Assembly (NCBI RefSeq): GCF_000209165.1 | Contig: NC_009045.1 | Coordinates: 124,001-188,000, forward strand | DNA length: 64,000 nucleotides | Direction of reading: 5' to 3' | Origin: Scheffersomyces stipitis CBS 6054 | Lineage: Eukaryota; Ascomycota; Pichiomycetes; Serinales; Debaryomycetaceae | Shown here: in pieces, positions 39,482 through 48,168 of the stretch | Numbering within the stretch: the stretch's first letter is position 1 | Layout: each line of letters starts with the position of its first letter | The notes under the pieces: generated by a model | What the model was told of the DNA's origin: nothing | Databases searched by the model: none | Seen by the model: only the letters and a program-made list of their open reading frames with translations | Program-made: the position numbers and the translations under genes

Positions 39482-40155
39482 CCGTCACAAAGCCAGTAAC
39501 CCCAGCGTTGTGCCAATGGATGTGTGCTTAAAAAAGAAATTTGCCCCATTTGCTAGATCGGCTTCTGATAATAGTGGTGCGATGGGCTCACAGCGAGTCG
39601 TCGTAACAGGGATGGTGGGGTGGTTATAAACGTTGGCAGGCCATCGTATAAGTTCGTAGAAGCTGGACGGGCTCTTCTCTCTTCCGAATTACTCTGTTGG
39701 AGCATCCAATGAAAGGCGCTACAAATAATGATAACCAGGTATGGCAGCTCTAACTACGTACTCTATGTAGACTCCCAGACTGTACAGCAGTATTGTCCCC
39801 TTTCGGTAGGCGTGTTTTGTTGGACAACGTTGAACCACAAACCCACAAATTTTTCTCAATTTTTTTTCTTAGTGCGATCCGATAGTGGTGAAAAAAATAT
39901 ATATTAGTATCCCATCCTGAAAGGAAGACCAAGTGGGATTTTTTTTTGCAGAACCTTCTCTCTAGCACTAGTCTCACAGAGGTGTATCCTTCCTTTCTGA
40001 CTTGAAATCTTTGTCGGTCTCGCGGTCTAGCCTTGTCTGATTTCTGGACTTTCGTTTCGTTCTCCAGTCCCTTTCCCTACTATCTACTTAGATTTTTTCT
40101 GCCTCTGATCTAATCTGGCAGAGTATAGACAGTTTGAATTTTTAGCATTTTCGCC

Positions 40156-41412
40156 ATGTCTTCGCTTGCTTCATCTGGAACCTCCACAGGAGCCTCAACC
40201 TCGGCCTCCATCAACAAGAAGGGCAATGTTGCCACCTTGAACACCACCAAGTTGTCTGCCATCGACACCTACGGAAATCAGTTCAATGTTCCCGACTACA
40301 CCATCAAGGACATTTTATCGGCCATTCCTTCGCACTGCTACGAAAGAAGATTGCTCGAGTCCTTCTACTACGTCTTCAGAGACATCTTCGCCATGGTCAC
40401 TCTCGGCTACCTCGCCAACAACTACATCCAGTTCTTGCCTAACGTCTTCCTCAGAACTGCAGCCTGGGCCGGTTACATCTGGACCCAAGGTTTGTTTGGT
40501 ACCGGTATCTGGGTCTTGGCCCACGAGTGTGGACACCAGGCCTTCTCCGACTACGGCTGGGTCAACGACACCGTTGGCTGGGTGTTGCACTCATACTTGT
40601 TGGTTCCTTACTTCTCATGGAAGTACTCCCACTCCAAGCACCACAAGGCTACCGCTCACTTGACAAGAGACATGGTGTTCGTTCCTAAGAACAAGGAAAG
40701 ATTCCTTTCTGCCAGAGGTGTCGAAGACTTGGAGGACTTGGTCGCTGACTCTCCTATTTACACATTGATTTCGTTGTTTGTCCAACAATCCGTAGGCTGG
40801 CTCGGTTACTTGGTCTCGAACGTGTCCGGTCAACCTTTGGAAGGTATCTCCAAGTTCAACACTAACCACTTTAACCCTTCGTCTGTCCTCTTTGAAAGAA
40901 GAGACTACTGGTATATCGTCATCTCCGACATTGGTATCTTGATCCAGATGACTGTTCTCTACACCTGGTACAAGAACTTCGGTGGCTTCAACATCCTTGT
41001 CAACTACTTCTTGCCTTACTTGTTTGTTAACCACTGGTTGGTGTTCATCACCTACTTGCAGCACTCCGACCCAAAGATGCCTCACTACACTGCTGACCAA
41101 TGGACTTTCGCCAGAGGGGCTGCTGCCACCATGGACCGTGAATTCGGTTTTGTCGGTAAGCACATTTTCCACGACATCATCGAAACCCACGTCTTGCATC
41201 ACTACGTCTCGAGAATTCCATTCTACAATGGTAGAGAAGCCACTATCGCTATCAAGAAGGTCATGGGTGAACACTACCAGTACAGTGACGAAAACATGTG
41301 GAAATCTTTGTGGAAATCTGCCAGAGCCTGTCAGTTTGTTGACGGTGACAACGGTGTCATGATGTACAGAAACGTGAACGGCTTTGGCGTTGACCCAAAG
41401 AAGAAGAACTAA
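40156..41412 (+). CDS. FAD2: Membrane fatty-acid desaturase, delta-12 (oleate) type
   Basis: The 418-residue protein is an acyl-lipid desaturase with the three di-iron His boxes: HECGH (123-127), HSKHH (159-163) and HVLHH (345-349). Four membrane helices lie between them in the usual pairs. The surrounding phrases (HQAFSDYGWVNDTVGW, ETHVLHHYVSRIPFYN) match fungal Fad2. It would convert oleate to linoleate in ER phospholipids, giving the polyunsaturated lipids that S. cerevisiae lacks. Fungal omega-3 desaturases (Fad3) are close relatives, so a delta-15 activity cannot be excluded. Codon use is strongly biased, with TTG and CTC for Leu and no in-frame CTG seen, which indicates high expression. 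The bias also leaves long open frames on the other strand. Confidence 0.9.
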   Translation: MSSLASSGTSTGASTSASINKKGNVATLNTTKLSAIDTYGNQFNVPDYTIKDILSAIPSHCYERRLLESFYYVFRDIFAMVTLGYLANNYIQFLPNVFLRTAAWAGYIWTQGLFGTGIWVLAHECGHQAFSDYGWVNDTVGWVLHSYLLVPYFSWKYSHSKHHKATAHLTRDMVFVPKNKERFLSARGVEDLEDLVADSPIYTLISLFVQQSVGWLGYLVSNVSGQPLEGISKFNTNHFNPSSVLFERRDYWYIVISDIGILIQMTVLYTWYKNFGGFNILVNYFLPYLFVNHWLVFITYLQHSDPKMPHYTADQWTFARGAAATMDREFGFVGKHIFHDIIETHVLHHYVSRIPFYNGREATIAIKKVMGEHYQYSDENMWKSLWKSARACQFVDGDNGVMMYRNVNGFGVDPKKKN

Positions 41413-41447
41413 ACCCCAAAAATTTAATTGCAACCAATAATTCAAAA

Positions 41448-41456
41448 TTTCGCAGC
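41448..41456 (+). repeat. Recurrent TTTCGCAGC 9-mer
   Basis: TTTCGCAGC occurs in four spacers on the plus strand: here, 36513-36521, 47780-47788 and 54535-54543. About 0.5 copy is expected on both strands of 64 kb for equal base use. Meaning unknown. Confidence 0.5.
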
Positions 41457-41588
41457 CAAGGGAAATTTTGGATTTTCTTTTTATGGCTAGATTCTCATAG
41501 ATAGATATATGATTGATTATTTGTTTCACTTCTATCGTCTATAAATTCACCTTAAATTATTTATACAACTGATCTAATAGTCATCTAC

Positions 41589-42287
41589 TTACCGTATGAA
41601 TGGGATGCCTGTTCCTGTAACTTCTCGATATTTGATATAGTCCTGCTTGAAGAATTGCACCAAGTAGATCTCTTCAAAGACTATTCTCTTCTTGAAAAAG
41701 CTGCCCAAGATTACAGTACCGAGGATTGTGACTATCCAATTATTGAGAAACACTTGTAGCCCTACAAACCACCAGAAAAATCCGAAATAGCTTGGGTGCC
41801 TCAAATATCCGTAGATACCGGTAGTTACCAACTTGTGAGAGTCTTGTTGATTGCGTTGGATATAATGGTTGAAAGATTCACTGGCAGTATACATCGCGCC
41901 AGAACGACAGAATTGTCCCACAAGTAGAGTAGCTAATCCCACCAAAGTGGGTTTGGTCCACGAGTCGATTTGGAAGTAGTATACTCGGATCAAGTACTCT
42001 ATTATGGCTAGAACGGTCATGGCGTGCATTTCCATATCTTCCAAGATGAACGAGTCGTCGTCTACCTGTGCGTTGTTAAACATCACAGTGAAAACAAACT
42101 CGAGGATGTGGAATAGAGCGAGGAATACGGCGTACCACGAGAGTTTGATCCATTTGGTCGAACCATAGAGCACTATCAAACAGAGGTTCGTAGATATCAC
42201 TATTCCAAGAAAGACTGATTTGAGCGAAACAGTAAGGAGACTGACTCGTTCGGGATTATACCGGGCATAATGAAGACTCCGCGGCAT
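41589..42287 (-). CDS. STE14: Isoprenylcysteine carboxyl methyltransferase, Ste14-like (copy A)
   Basis: The 232-residue protein is an ICMT with about six hydrophobic segments. It keeps the family core: AMYTASESFNH, then LVTTGIYGYLRHPSYFGFFWW, and FEEIYLVQFF with YIKYREVTGTGIPFI at the end. The Arg-His-Pro and the paired Glu residues bind S-adenosylmethionine. Ste14 methylates the C-terminal farnesyl- or geranylgeranyl-Cys of a-factor, Ras and Rho proteins in the ER membrane. The ATG at 42287 (MPRSLHYARYNPERV) aligns with the Ste14 N terminus; farther upstream only a TTG is in frame. This copy fits the canonical pattern better than its neighbour, so it is probably the true STE14. It converges on the desaturase gene. 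Confidence 0.9.
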   Translation of the reverse strand: MPRSLHYARYNPERVSLLTVSLKSVFLGIVISTNLCLIVLYGSTKWIKLSWYAVFLALFHILEFVFTVMFNNAQVDDDSFILEDMEMHAMTVLAIIEYLIRVYYFQIDSWTKPTLVGLATLLVGQFCRSGAMYTASESFNHYIQRNQQDSHKLVTTGIYGYLRHPSYFGFFWWFVGLQVFLNNWIVTILGTVILGSFFKKRIVFEEIYLVQFFKQDYIKYREVTGTGIPFIR

Positions 42288-42993
42288 GTGTAGATATGTA
42301 ATGGGAATATACGAAAGAAAGATGCACAAGATGAAAAGCCTATTAGATATCTGGAAGATAGCAGAGAAGACAAATTATGGTGGTGCGACTTTCAGTTTTT
42401 TCAGTATAGTATGAAGGCTCCAGAATGGCACAATTTATACTGTAGAGTCTATGTCTACATTTACGGGAAGACAAGAGAAGATCGAGATGATTTTCAGAAG
42501 ATATAACGAATTGTTCCGATATCGTGTATTGTAGACTTCTGCAAATAGAATAGATATGACATCGTAACCAGAATATATGTGAAATTGTGAATTGAATAAC
42601 CTACCACGGTACTATATAGTCAGTACAAACTACACTACAAGAGTCCAGATGAATTTGCAGTCAAAATTGTTTTAATCGGAGACTTGTAATCGCTATCGTT
42701 ACTTCATCTTCTGTATTAACTTCTTTTGCAAAATTCAATGTCTTGTACATTCAGATCTTCATGCCTTCCCCAATTTTCAGAATCAATTTTTCAGTATACT
42801 CTGGAATTTTTCACGATGCAGCATGTGCCAGTTTTTTATTTCCAGTACTTTCAAAACCAACACTCTCCTTCTCAGATTTCAGACAGTGGTCTATCACAAT
42901 TCAATAACTTCATACGCTTGTTGAAATAGACTTGGTTCTGTCCAGCTTTTCACTCTTTATTTTGACCATATGCGACCTTGATCTGAGCTTTCG
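42288..42993. other. Shared divergent promoter of the two STE14-like genes
   Basis: The 706 bp separate the start codons of the two paralogues. I looked for pheromone-response elements (TGAAACA) and saw none. The right part is rich in TTTC and CAAAA. No gene is supported. Confidence 0.55.
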
Positions 42994-43725
42994 ATGTCGT
43001 CCCTCTACAGTCCAGCGCTGAATCTGTTGATGGAGATCTGTATGGTGTCAGCTGGAATTGGTGGTGCCATAGGAATTCTCCTGATCAGCTATTTTCACGC
43101 TGATTCTAAGTACTCCAACCTCATAATATATGGTTTGTTTCTTCTGCTTTACTTCCAGATTGAATTCTCGTTCACATATCTTTTCAACCCCACAAGAGTT
43201 ACCAGCAAATCGTTCTTGATCTATGGAAATCGAGGAAACCTCCAGTTTTGGGCCATGCAAACATTTGCTGTTTGGGAATATTTGGTGCATCGTAGCTCCA
43301 TCATTTCCTTTGTCACCAATTGTTTTCTTGACAACCAAGTAATACCGAGAATAGGGATAGCCATGATAGTTTCTGGACTTATAATACGGGCCTGGGCTAT
43401 CCAGACCTGTGGCTCTTCATTCTCTCATCTCATAGAGACTGAAAATAGACGCAAAGATCACGTACTTGTCACTTCTGGTATCTACAGCATCTTGAGGCAT
43501 CCCAGCTACTTTGGGTTCTGGTGCTTTGCTATAGGAGCCCAACTATTGTGTATCAATTGGCTCAACCTCATTGCTAATATAGTGATATTGGCCCATTTCT
43601 TCACAGTACGTATTGAGTTTGAGGAATACTTCTTGATCCACAAGCTTTTTCATGAAGAGTATGTAGAGTATAAGAAGAAGGTCGGGGTGTGGATTCCTTT
43701 TGTCAGAATCAAAGACAATATATAG
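42994..43725 (+). CDS. Isoprenylcysteine carboxyl methyltransferase, Ste14-like (copy B)
   Basis: The 243-residue protein is a second ICMT, head to head with copy A. It retains GSSFSHLIE, LVTSGIYSILRHPSYFGF, IEFEEYFLI and EYVEYKKKVGVWIPFVR, so the catalytic set looks complete. Differences from canonical Ste14 include FWCF in place of FFWW and AIQTC in place of AM(H/Y)TA at the helix before the substrate loop. By eye the two copies agree only in the conserved blocks, so the duplication is old or copy B evolves fast. Substrate preference may have split, for example between small GTPases and mating pheromone, but that is speculation. It converges on ARC18. Confidence 0.87.
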   Translation: MSSLYSPALNLLMEICMVSAGIGGAIGILLISYFHADSKYSNLIIYGLFLLLYFQIEFSFTYLFNPTRVTSKSFLIYGNRGNLQFWAMQTFAVWEYLVHRSSIISFVTNCFLDNQVIPRIGIAMIVSGLIIRAWAIQTCGSSFSHLIETENRRKDHVLVTSGIYSILRHPSYFGFWCFAIGAQLLCINWLNLIANIVILAHFFTVRIEFEEYFLIHKLFHEEYVEYKKKVGVWIPFVRIKDNI

Positions 43726-43889
43726 CATTCGTAGTCATAAAAGCATCGCAATCACCATTTGACTACCATGTATAGACACACAAATGGACGTTGCTATTGT
43801 ATAGCTATTATTATAAGCTGCATTAATGACTACAAGTATACGGTTTAATTACAATCAATTTCTACAAATTTATCATTCATTCAATGCTA

Positions 43890-44420
43890 CTACAAACTGG
43901 TGTTCATGAATCTTCTTTTGGTGAATGCCAACCAGTACTTGCTTGGTGTAGACTCGTCACCAGCATAGATTCTCGACAACAACCTATCAGCCAACTCTTG
44001 TCTGAATTGTTGCAAATACGATCTCAACAAGTCGGCCTCGTTCCTGTTGGCAGGTGGCTGGAAATAAGAGTTCAAAGGAAAACCAATATCTCCTGGCAAA
44101 CTGAAACTATCCAACGACAAGTTATTCAACACTTTGACTGCTTCCTTGTAGTTGACTGACTTGTTCAACTTGGAAAGACAGTCACTTACGAACAAAATGC
44201 CGTAGATCAACAATCTGTCAGCGGGACCATTGATATCAAAGTTCTTGAAGAACGAGTTGGCTCTGAATAAATCCAAGACTTCTTCGACAATGTCATATTC
44301 TTGTTCTGGGGTATATGCTGGGCCTCTAAACTTGCTATGGATAGGTAACAATACTATGTTGCCCACAATTCTGTTATCAGCAGATTCTTCCGTAAGAAAT
44401 GTAGAATGGTATGCTGGCAT
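43890..44420 (-). CDS. ARC18: Arp2/3 complex subunit ARPC3 (p21)
   Basis: The 176-residue protein matches ARPC3 over its whole length: MPAYHSTFL at the start, VGNIVLLPI, the EYDIVEEVLDLFRANSFFKNFDI block, GPADRLLIYGILFVSDCL, FPLNSYFQPP and WLAFTKRRFMN at the end. ARPC3 is one of seven subunits of the complex that nucleates branched actin at endocytic patches. The length is that of yeast Arc18 (178). Confidence 0.97.
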   Translation of the reverse strand: MPAYHSTFLTEESADNRIVGNIVLLPIHSKFRGPAYTPEQEYDIVEEVLDLFRANSFFKNFDINGPADRLLIYGILFVSDCLSKLNKSVNYKEAVKVLNNLSLDSFSLPGDIGFPLNSYFQPPANRNEADLLRSYLQQFRQELADRLLSRIYAGDESTPSKYWLAFTKRRFMNTSL

Positions 44421-45046
44421 TGTAATATGGTTGTGAGAAGAATGGATGAAATAGAAACACGAAAAATTGGTCTTCCGGATCTATGGAAACTTGGGTTTAT
44501 GTTTACGGAGACTAGCAATTGATGCCTGCTTCGATTGAGATGAAACTGTACTTTTTTGGCACGATGAAAGTAGATGCTTTCCTTGTCGTTGGACCAACGC
44601 TGTGCCTCTGTAAAAGTCGCTAGTACGAAAGGAGTTGGCCGATGTCGCGGGAATCAAGAGACACGACGACATTGCGACATTTAACCATATGGCTTCTTTG
44701 GGAGCCTCCACATAGTCTCCAGAAATAGACGAAATTAAGAGAGGAGCAGATCAACTGTAAGTCTGAATACGGCCACAAACGGCTTGGTACTCAATCAAGT
44801 CATTTCTCTTTGTTTACAATCTTATCGGTTAAAGTCTCCACTGTCGTTCCACTACTGAAACAGTGAACACAAACTCTTGGTAACAGTGCAAAGTTCCACA
44901 TCTCGTCAAGTGTGAATCTAACATCAACAACAACAATACCTCCATCGCATAATATTGCAGCTGTTTCACCCATGCATCAACTTGAATTTCAGAACCCTAG
45001 CCTTTTCCCACTGTACCAAAGCAACTCCCTAGAGCATTCGACAAAC

Positions 45047-45054
45047 TCACGTGA
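45047..45054. promoter_or_regulatory. TCACGTGA palindrome upstream of CDC20
   Basis: A perfect Cbf1-type E-box lies 530 bp upstream of CDC20 and 50 bp from the Mcm1/forkhead-like module. Confidence 0.4.
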
Positions 45055-45104
45055 TCTACGTCATCTTCCACCTGCACGAAAGCAACACTTTTCCAATATC
45101 ACTT

Positions 45105-45128
45105 CCTAAAAGGGGCGTATTGTAAATA
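45105..45128 (+). promoter_or_regulatory. Candidate Mcm1-forkhead module of CDC20
   Basis: CC-TAAAAG-GG (45105-45114) fits the MADS-box CC(A/T)6GG pattern with one deviation. GTAAATA (45122-45128) fits the forkhead core (G/A)TAAA(C/T)A 7 bp later. This order and spacing resemble CLB2-cluster promoters that drive G2/M transcription in S. cerevisiae, where CDC20 is a member. Confidence 0.4.
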
Positions 45129-45583
45129 GAGTCCTTTATAATTGCAAAATTTGCTTTTCGACTAAAGCAGTATACTAATTACAATCCTTAGTCGTTGGCA
45201 GCAGATTTCCGAAAGTAGGTGGTGTTACTGCGGCCATCGATGGTAATCTAAAATTGTATCACTCAGAATCAATTATTCTTAAAGCCTCATCTGATCCTTA
45301 TAATCTCCCGCCCAGATTCTCATTTTCTTCTATAGAGCAACTTTAACAAACTTTTACCAACCCTATACCCTTCCACTACTTGACAGGTCCTGTTGAACAT
45401 TGAATCTCTGTGAACATTGAATCACGACTTTTTTCCTCTTTGGCGAACTAAAAACTGTTTCAGACTGCCTCTTTTTTTTTCATCACGATTCACCGTTTAA
45501 TTGCTTGCGTTCAGCTTTAATGGACATTTTTATTTGCAAGCCAACCACAGATCAAGACTTATAGACCATTAGCAGTATTTAGG

Positions 45584-47503
45584 ATGTCACATTCGGTATT
45601 TCTGACATCGCCGACACGTTTGGGAACATCTTCGGGAGAATTGGTTTTTCCTTCTTCAGGAGAGAACAAGGAGGTTGGCTCGATCTTCAATCCAGACCTC
45701 CTCAAGTCTAACAATCCTAAGAAGAGAACTTACCACAATTCTCCCACTCAGGAACAGCATCCAGGTGTACAGTCACCTGGCAAAAGACTTCATTTGCATA
45801 GCATGAGTCCCAACGTTACTAATAGGACAATCTACTTGAATCAAGCACAACCAAGGAAAAACTCGGCTGGAAGTTCTGTCGACCAGTTCATTCCTTCTAG
45901 TTCCAAAGATGATTTGGGATTACTGGTGACTAACCCAAGGCAATCCAAATTTGCTAGACCAGTCTTGTTGAAACCTCCCCTTCCCACTATCAGATCAAAA
46001 TCGACATTGACTATCCCCAGCTTAACATTATCACCACCAAAGCAGAAGCTTCGCAGAACAACTTCTATGATTAGTGGTGGGGGACTGGCAGGAACAGACC
46101 AGCCAAGCACTTCTGACCGGTTCATTCCTTCTCGCCATAACTCCATTTCAAGTAAACTCCAGACGGAAACAACCAATCCACACCCCAATGCATCTCCACA
46201 AACCCATATTAAGGCTCAGACTTCGAAAATTTATCAGCACCATGTAGCTGAAGCATGTGGGATTGAGATGAACTCTAGGGTATTGTTGTACCAGCCATTG
46301 CCTCCTGAAAGAAAGAAACCCACAAATTTATTCAGTCATATCACGGGAGCTAATGATGTAAAGTCCAAGTTGACCAGTAAATCTTCGCTTCGCCCAGCTG
46401 CAGCCTCGGCAAGAGCAAAGAAGATCCCAACCGCTCCAGAAAGGGTTTTGGACGCCCCAGGTTACGTAGACGACTTCTATCTCAACTTGTTGGCTTGGTC
46501 TCTGACCAATTTGCTTGCTATTGGCTTGGAAGATGCCATATACGTTTGGAACGCATCCACAGGATCTGTGGGTATACTTTGTGAGTTGCCCAACAAGACG
46601 CTTGTTACTTCTTTGAGATGGTCTGATGATGGCTCCTATATTTCTATTGGTAAAGACGATGGAACGTTGGAGATTTGGGACATAGAAACCAATAGCAAGC
46701 TCCGGACCATCAACTGTGAGAACCACCAAACTAGAATAGCATCGCAAGCCTGGAACCAGCATATCTTAACAAGTGGTTCCCGAGTGGGGAGTTTGTACCA
46801 CTCGGACGTCAGAATTGCCCAGCATGTAGTCACCAAGATGGAAAACACTCACACAGCCGAAGTCTGTGGAATTGAGTACCGTAGTGATGGTCAGCATTTT
46901 GCAACCGGAGGCAACGATAACTTGGTCTGTATCTGGGATGTTAGACAGTCACAGCAGAATACACTAAGTGGGGTCAACACTGCCCAACCCTTGTTCACCA
47001 AAGCCAACCATAAAGCAGCTGTCAAGGCTATTTCATGGTGTCCCTATCAGCCTTCTCTTTTAGCTACTGGTGGTGGTTCGAGTGACAAAACCATCAACTT
47101 CTGGAATTCCACTACAGGAGCCAGAGTCAACACCATTGAGACAGGTTCTCAAATCAGTTCCTTGAACTGGGGTTATGCCTCTGGCACAGGTCTTGAGATT
47201 GTGGCTACCCATGGATTTCCAACGAACAACATCTCATTGTTCAACTATCCCACACTCCAGAAAACTGGAGAGATCATTGGTGCACATGACTCACGAATCC
47301 TCTCTGGATGCTTGAGTCCTGATAACATGACCTTGGCTACTGTGGCCGGGGACGAGAACTTGAAGTTCTGGTCGTTGTTTGATCTCTACAAACAAGGCAG
47401 AAAAGACGGTGGTCATGAAAGAGCCAGTAATGAGGACGACGATGGAACTCTCATGGGCAAAGGAGATAGCACCAGCCTCAAAAAAATGATGAACCTCCGT
47501 TGA
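45584..47503 (+). CDS. CDC20: APC/C activator Cdc20
   Basis: The 639-residue protein has a disordered N terminus with several SP/TP sites, a C-box-like motif DRFIPSR (178-184), the HVAEACGIEMNSRVLLYQP block that follows it in Cdc20, and a seven-bladed WD40 propeller (about 285-620). APER(V)LDAPGYVDDFYLNLL at the propeller start and SWCPYQPSLLATGGGSSDKTINFWN are diagnostic of the Cdc20/Fizzy family. The C terminus is NLR, close to the IR tail that docks on APC3/Cdc27. Agreement with S. cerevisiae Cdc20 between the C-box and the propeller is better than with Cdh1. Cdc20 brings securin and cyclin B to the anaphase-promoting complex and is the checkpoint target. Codon 307 (46502-46504) is CTG where other Cdc20 proteins have the second Ser of WSS. 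Confidence 0.93.
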   Translation: MSHSVFLTSPTRLGTSSGELVFPSSGENKEVGSIFNPDLLKSNNPKKRTYHNSPTQEQHPGVQSPGKRLHLHSMSPNVTNRTIYLNQAQPRKNSAGSSVDQFIPSSSKDDLGLLVTNPRQSKFARPVLLKPPLPTIRSKSTLTIPSLTLSPPKQKLRRTTSMISGGGLAGTDQPSTSDRFIPSRHNSISSKLQTETTNPHPNASPQTHIKAQTSKIYQHHVAEACGIEMNSRVLLYQPLPPERKKPTNLFSHITGANDVKSKLTSKSSLRPAAASARAKKIPTAPERVLDAPGYVDDFYLNLLAWSLTNLLAIGLEDAIYVWNASTGSVGILCELPNKTLVTSLRWSDDGSYISIGKDDGTLEIWDIETNSKLRTINCENHQTRIASQAWNQHILTSGSRVGSLYHSDVRIAQHVVTKMENTHTAEVCGIEYRSDGQHFATGGNDNLVCIWDVRQSQQNTLSGVNTAQPLFTKANHKAAVKAISWCPYQPSLLATGGGSSDKTINFWNSTTGARVNTIETGSQISSLNWGYASGTGLEIVATHGFPTNNISLFNYPTLQKTGEIIGAHDSRILSGCLSPDNMTLATVAGDENLKFWSLFDLYKQGRKDGGHERASNEDDDGTLMGKGDSTSLKKMMNLR

Positions 47504-48168
47504 GACATAACCTCTAAAAACATTAATCAGCATATATAAAATAGGAGACGATGTCTCGAAGCATGTTTGTGCTTTACGCTTATACGATCAATACACGCAT
47601 AGATATAGAGTTTGATACGATGTTATTGTATATTCATCTGAACCATTACTCACATAGATAAAGTAGTATATCTAGATTTGTTGAACTTTTGAGTTGCTTA
47701 TCAAAATCCTATTTTTCATACTTCTGATTATTTTATATGTAGTGCATAATTTTCAGGTTCCATTGCTGCAACTTCTGGATTTCGCAGCTATGTTTTTTCG
47801 GCATACTTGTTGGCACTGGGCAAAGAAAGGCTAGTAGAGGCTGAGTTTTGCTTGAGTAAAGGTGACAGCGGAGATAACCAGGCAGTCTTGCCAATATTCA
47901 ATCAGTAGGGAGGAGTTACTTCAGAGAAAGAAGGAGTTGCAGATATTAAATGGAGTATATTTGTGTGTCTATAATCTCTGGAGTGCCCACCTTTAATCAA
48001 CATTTCTGTCCTGCATGAGAAGCGAACCTTATCGAGCCTCTCCATACGAGTGCTAATAATATCAAATACAATTCTTTCTTCAAGTATCTAGAATATGGAA
48101 CCGACAAGTTTTTACTTTGACAATTAGATAGCATTGTAAATCCAAGCACAACATACAATAAATACACC
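47504..48168. other. Intergenic CDC20 / RCN1
   Basis: Tandem 665-bp spacer with CDC20 3' sequence and the RCN1 promoter. It contains a TTTCGCAGC 9-mer at 47780-47788. No gene or confident element is seen. Confidence 0.5.

Larger units (their letters stand above)
38222..40155. other. 1.93-kb region between SEC9 and the desaturase gene
   Basis: Three zones are visible. Bases 38540-39030 are purine-rich on the plus strand and hold short repeats. From about 39030 to 39660 the sequence becomes clearly richer in GC and contains a 148-codon open frame. From 39660 to 40155 is a T-tract-rich promoter-like zone before the desaturase gene, with a TCGTATA (sterol-response core) at 39644-39650. Confidence 0.6.
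44421..45583. other. Divergent region ARC18 / CDC20
   Basis: The 1.16 kb include a 63-codon minus frame (44481-44672, Ser/Lys-rich) with no recognised domain, a TCACGTGA at 45047-45054 and a candidate Mcm1-forkhead module at 45105-45128. T tracts precede the CDC20 start. Confidence 0.55.

Noticed and set aside
39644..39650. TCGTATA sterol-response core upstream of the desaturase gene
   Set aside because: A single heptamer 506 bp away is expected by chance; another occurs near 18997 beside unrelated genes.
40615..41529. 304-codon open frame antisense to the desaturase gene
   Set aside because: It arises from strong codon bias of the real gene, which removes stop codons on the other strand; the product has no domain.
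42288..42329. Upstream in-frame extension of STE14 copy A from a TTG codon
   Set aside because: TTG is not a normal yeast nuclear start, and the ATG at 42287 aligns with the Ste14 N terminus.
44481..44672. 63-codon minus-strand frame 5' of ARC18
   Set aside because: No domain, no intron signals joining it to another exon, and it overlaps the expected ARC18 promoter.
47830..47845. GAGGCTGAG resembling a Crz1 site upstream of RCN1
   Set aside because: It does not fit the Candida-type Crz1 consensus I know, and a single copy is within chance.
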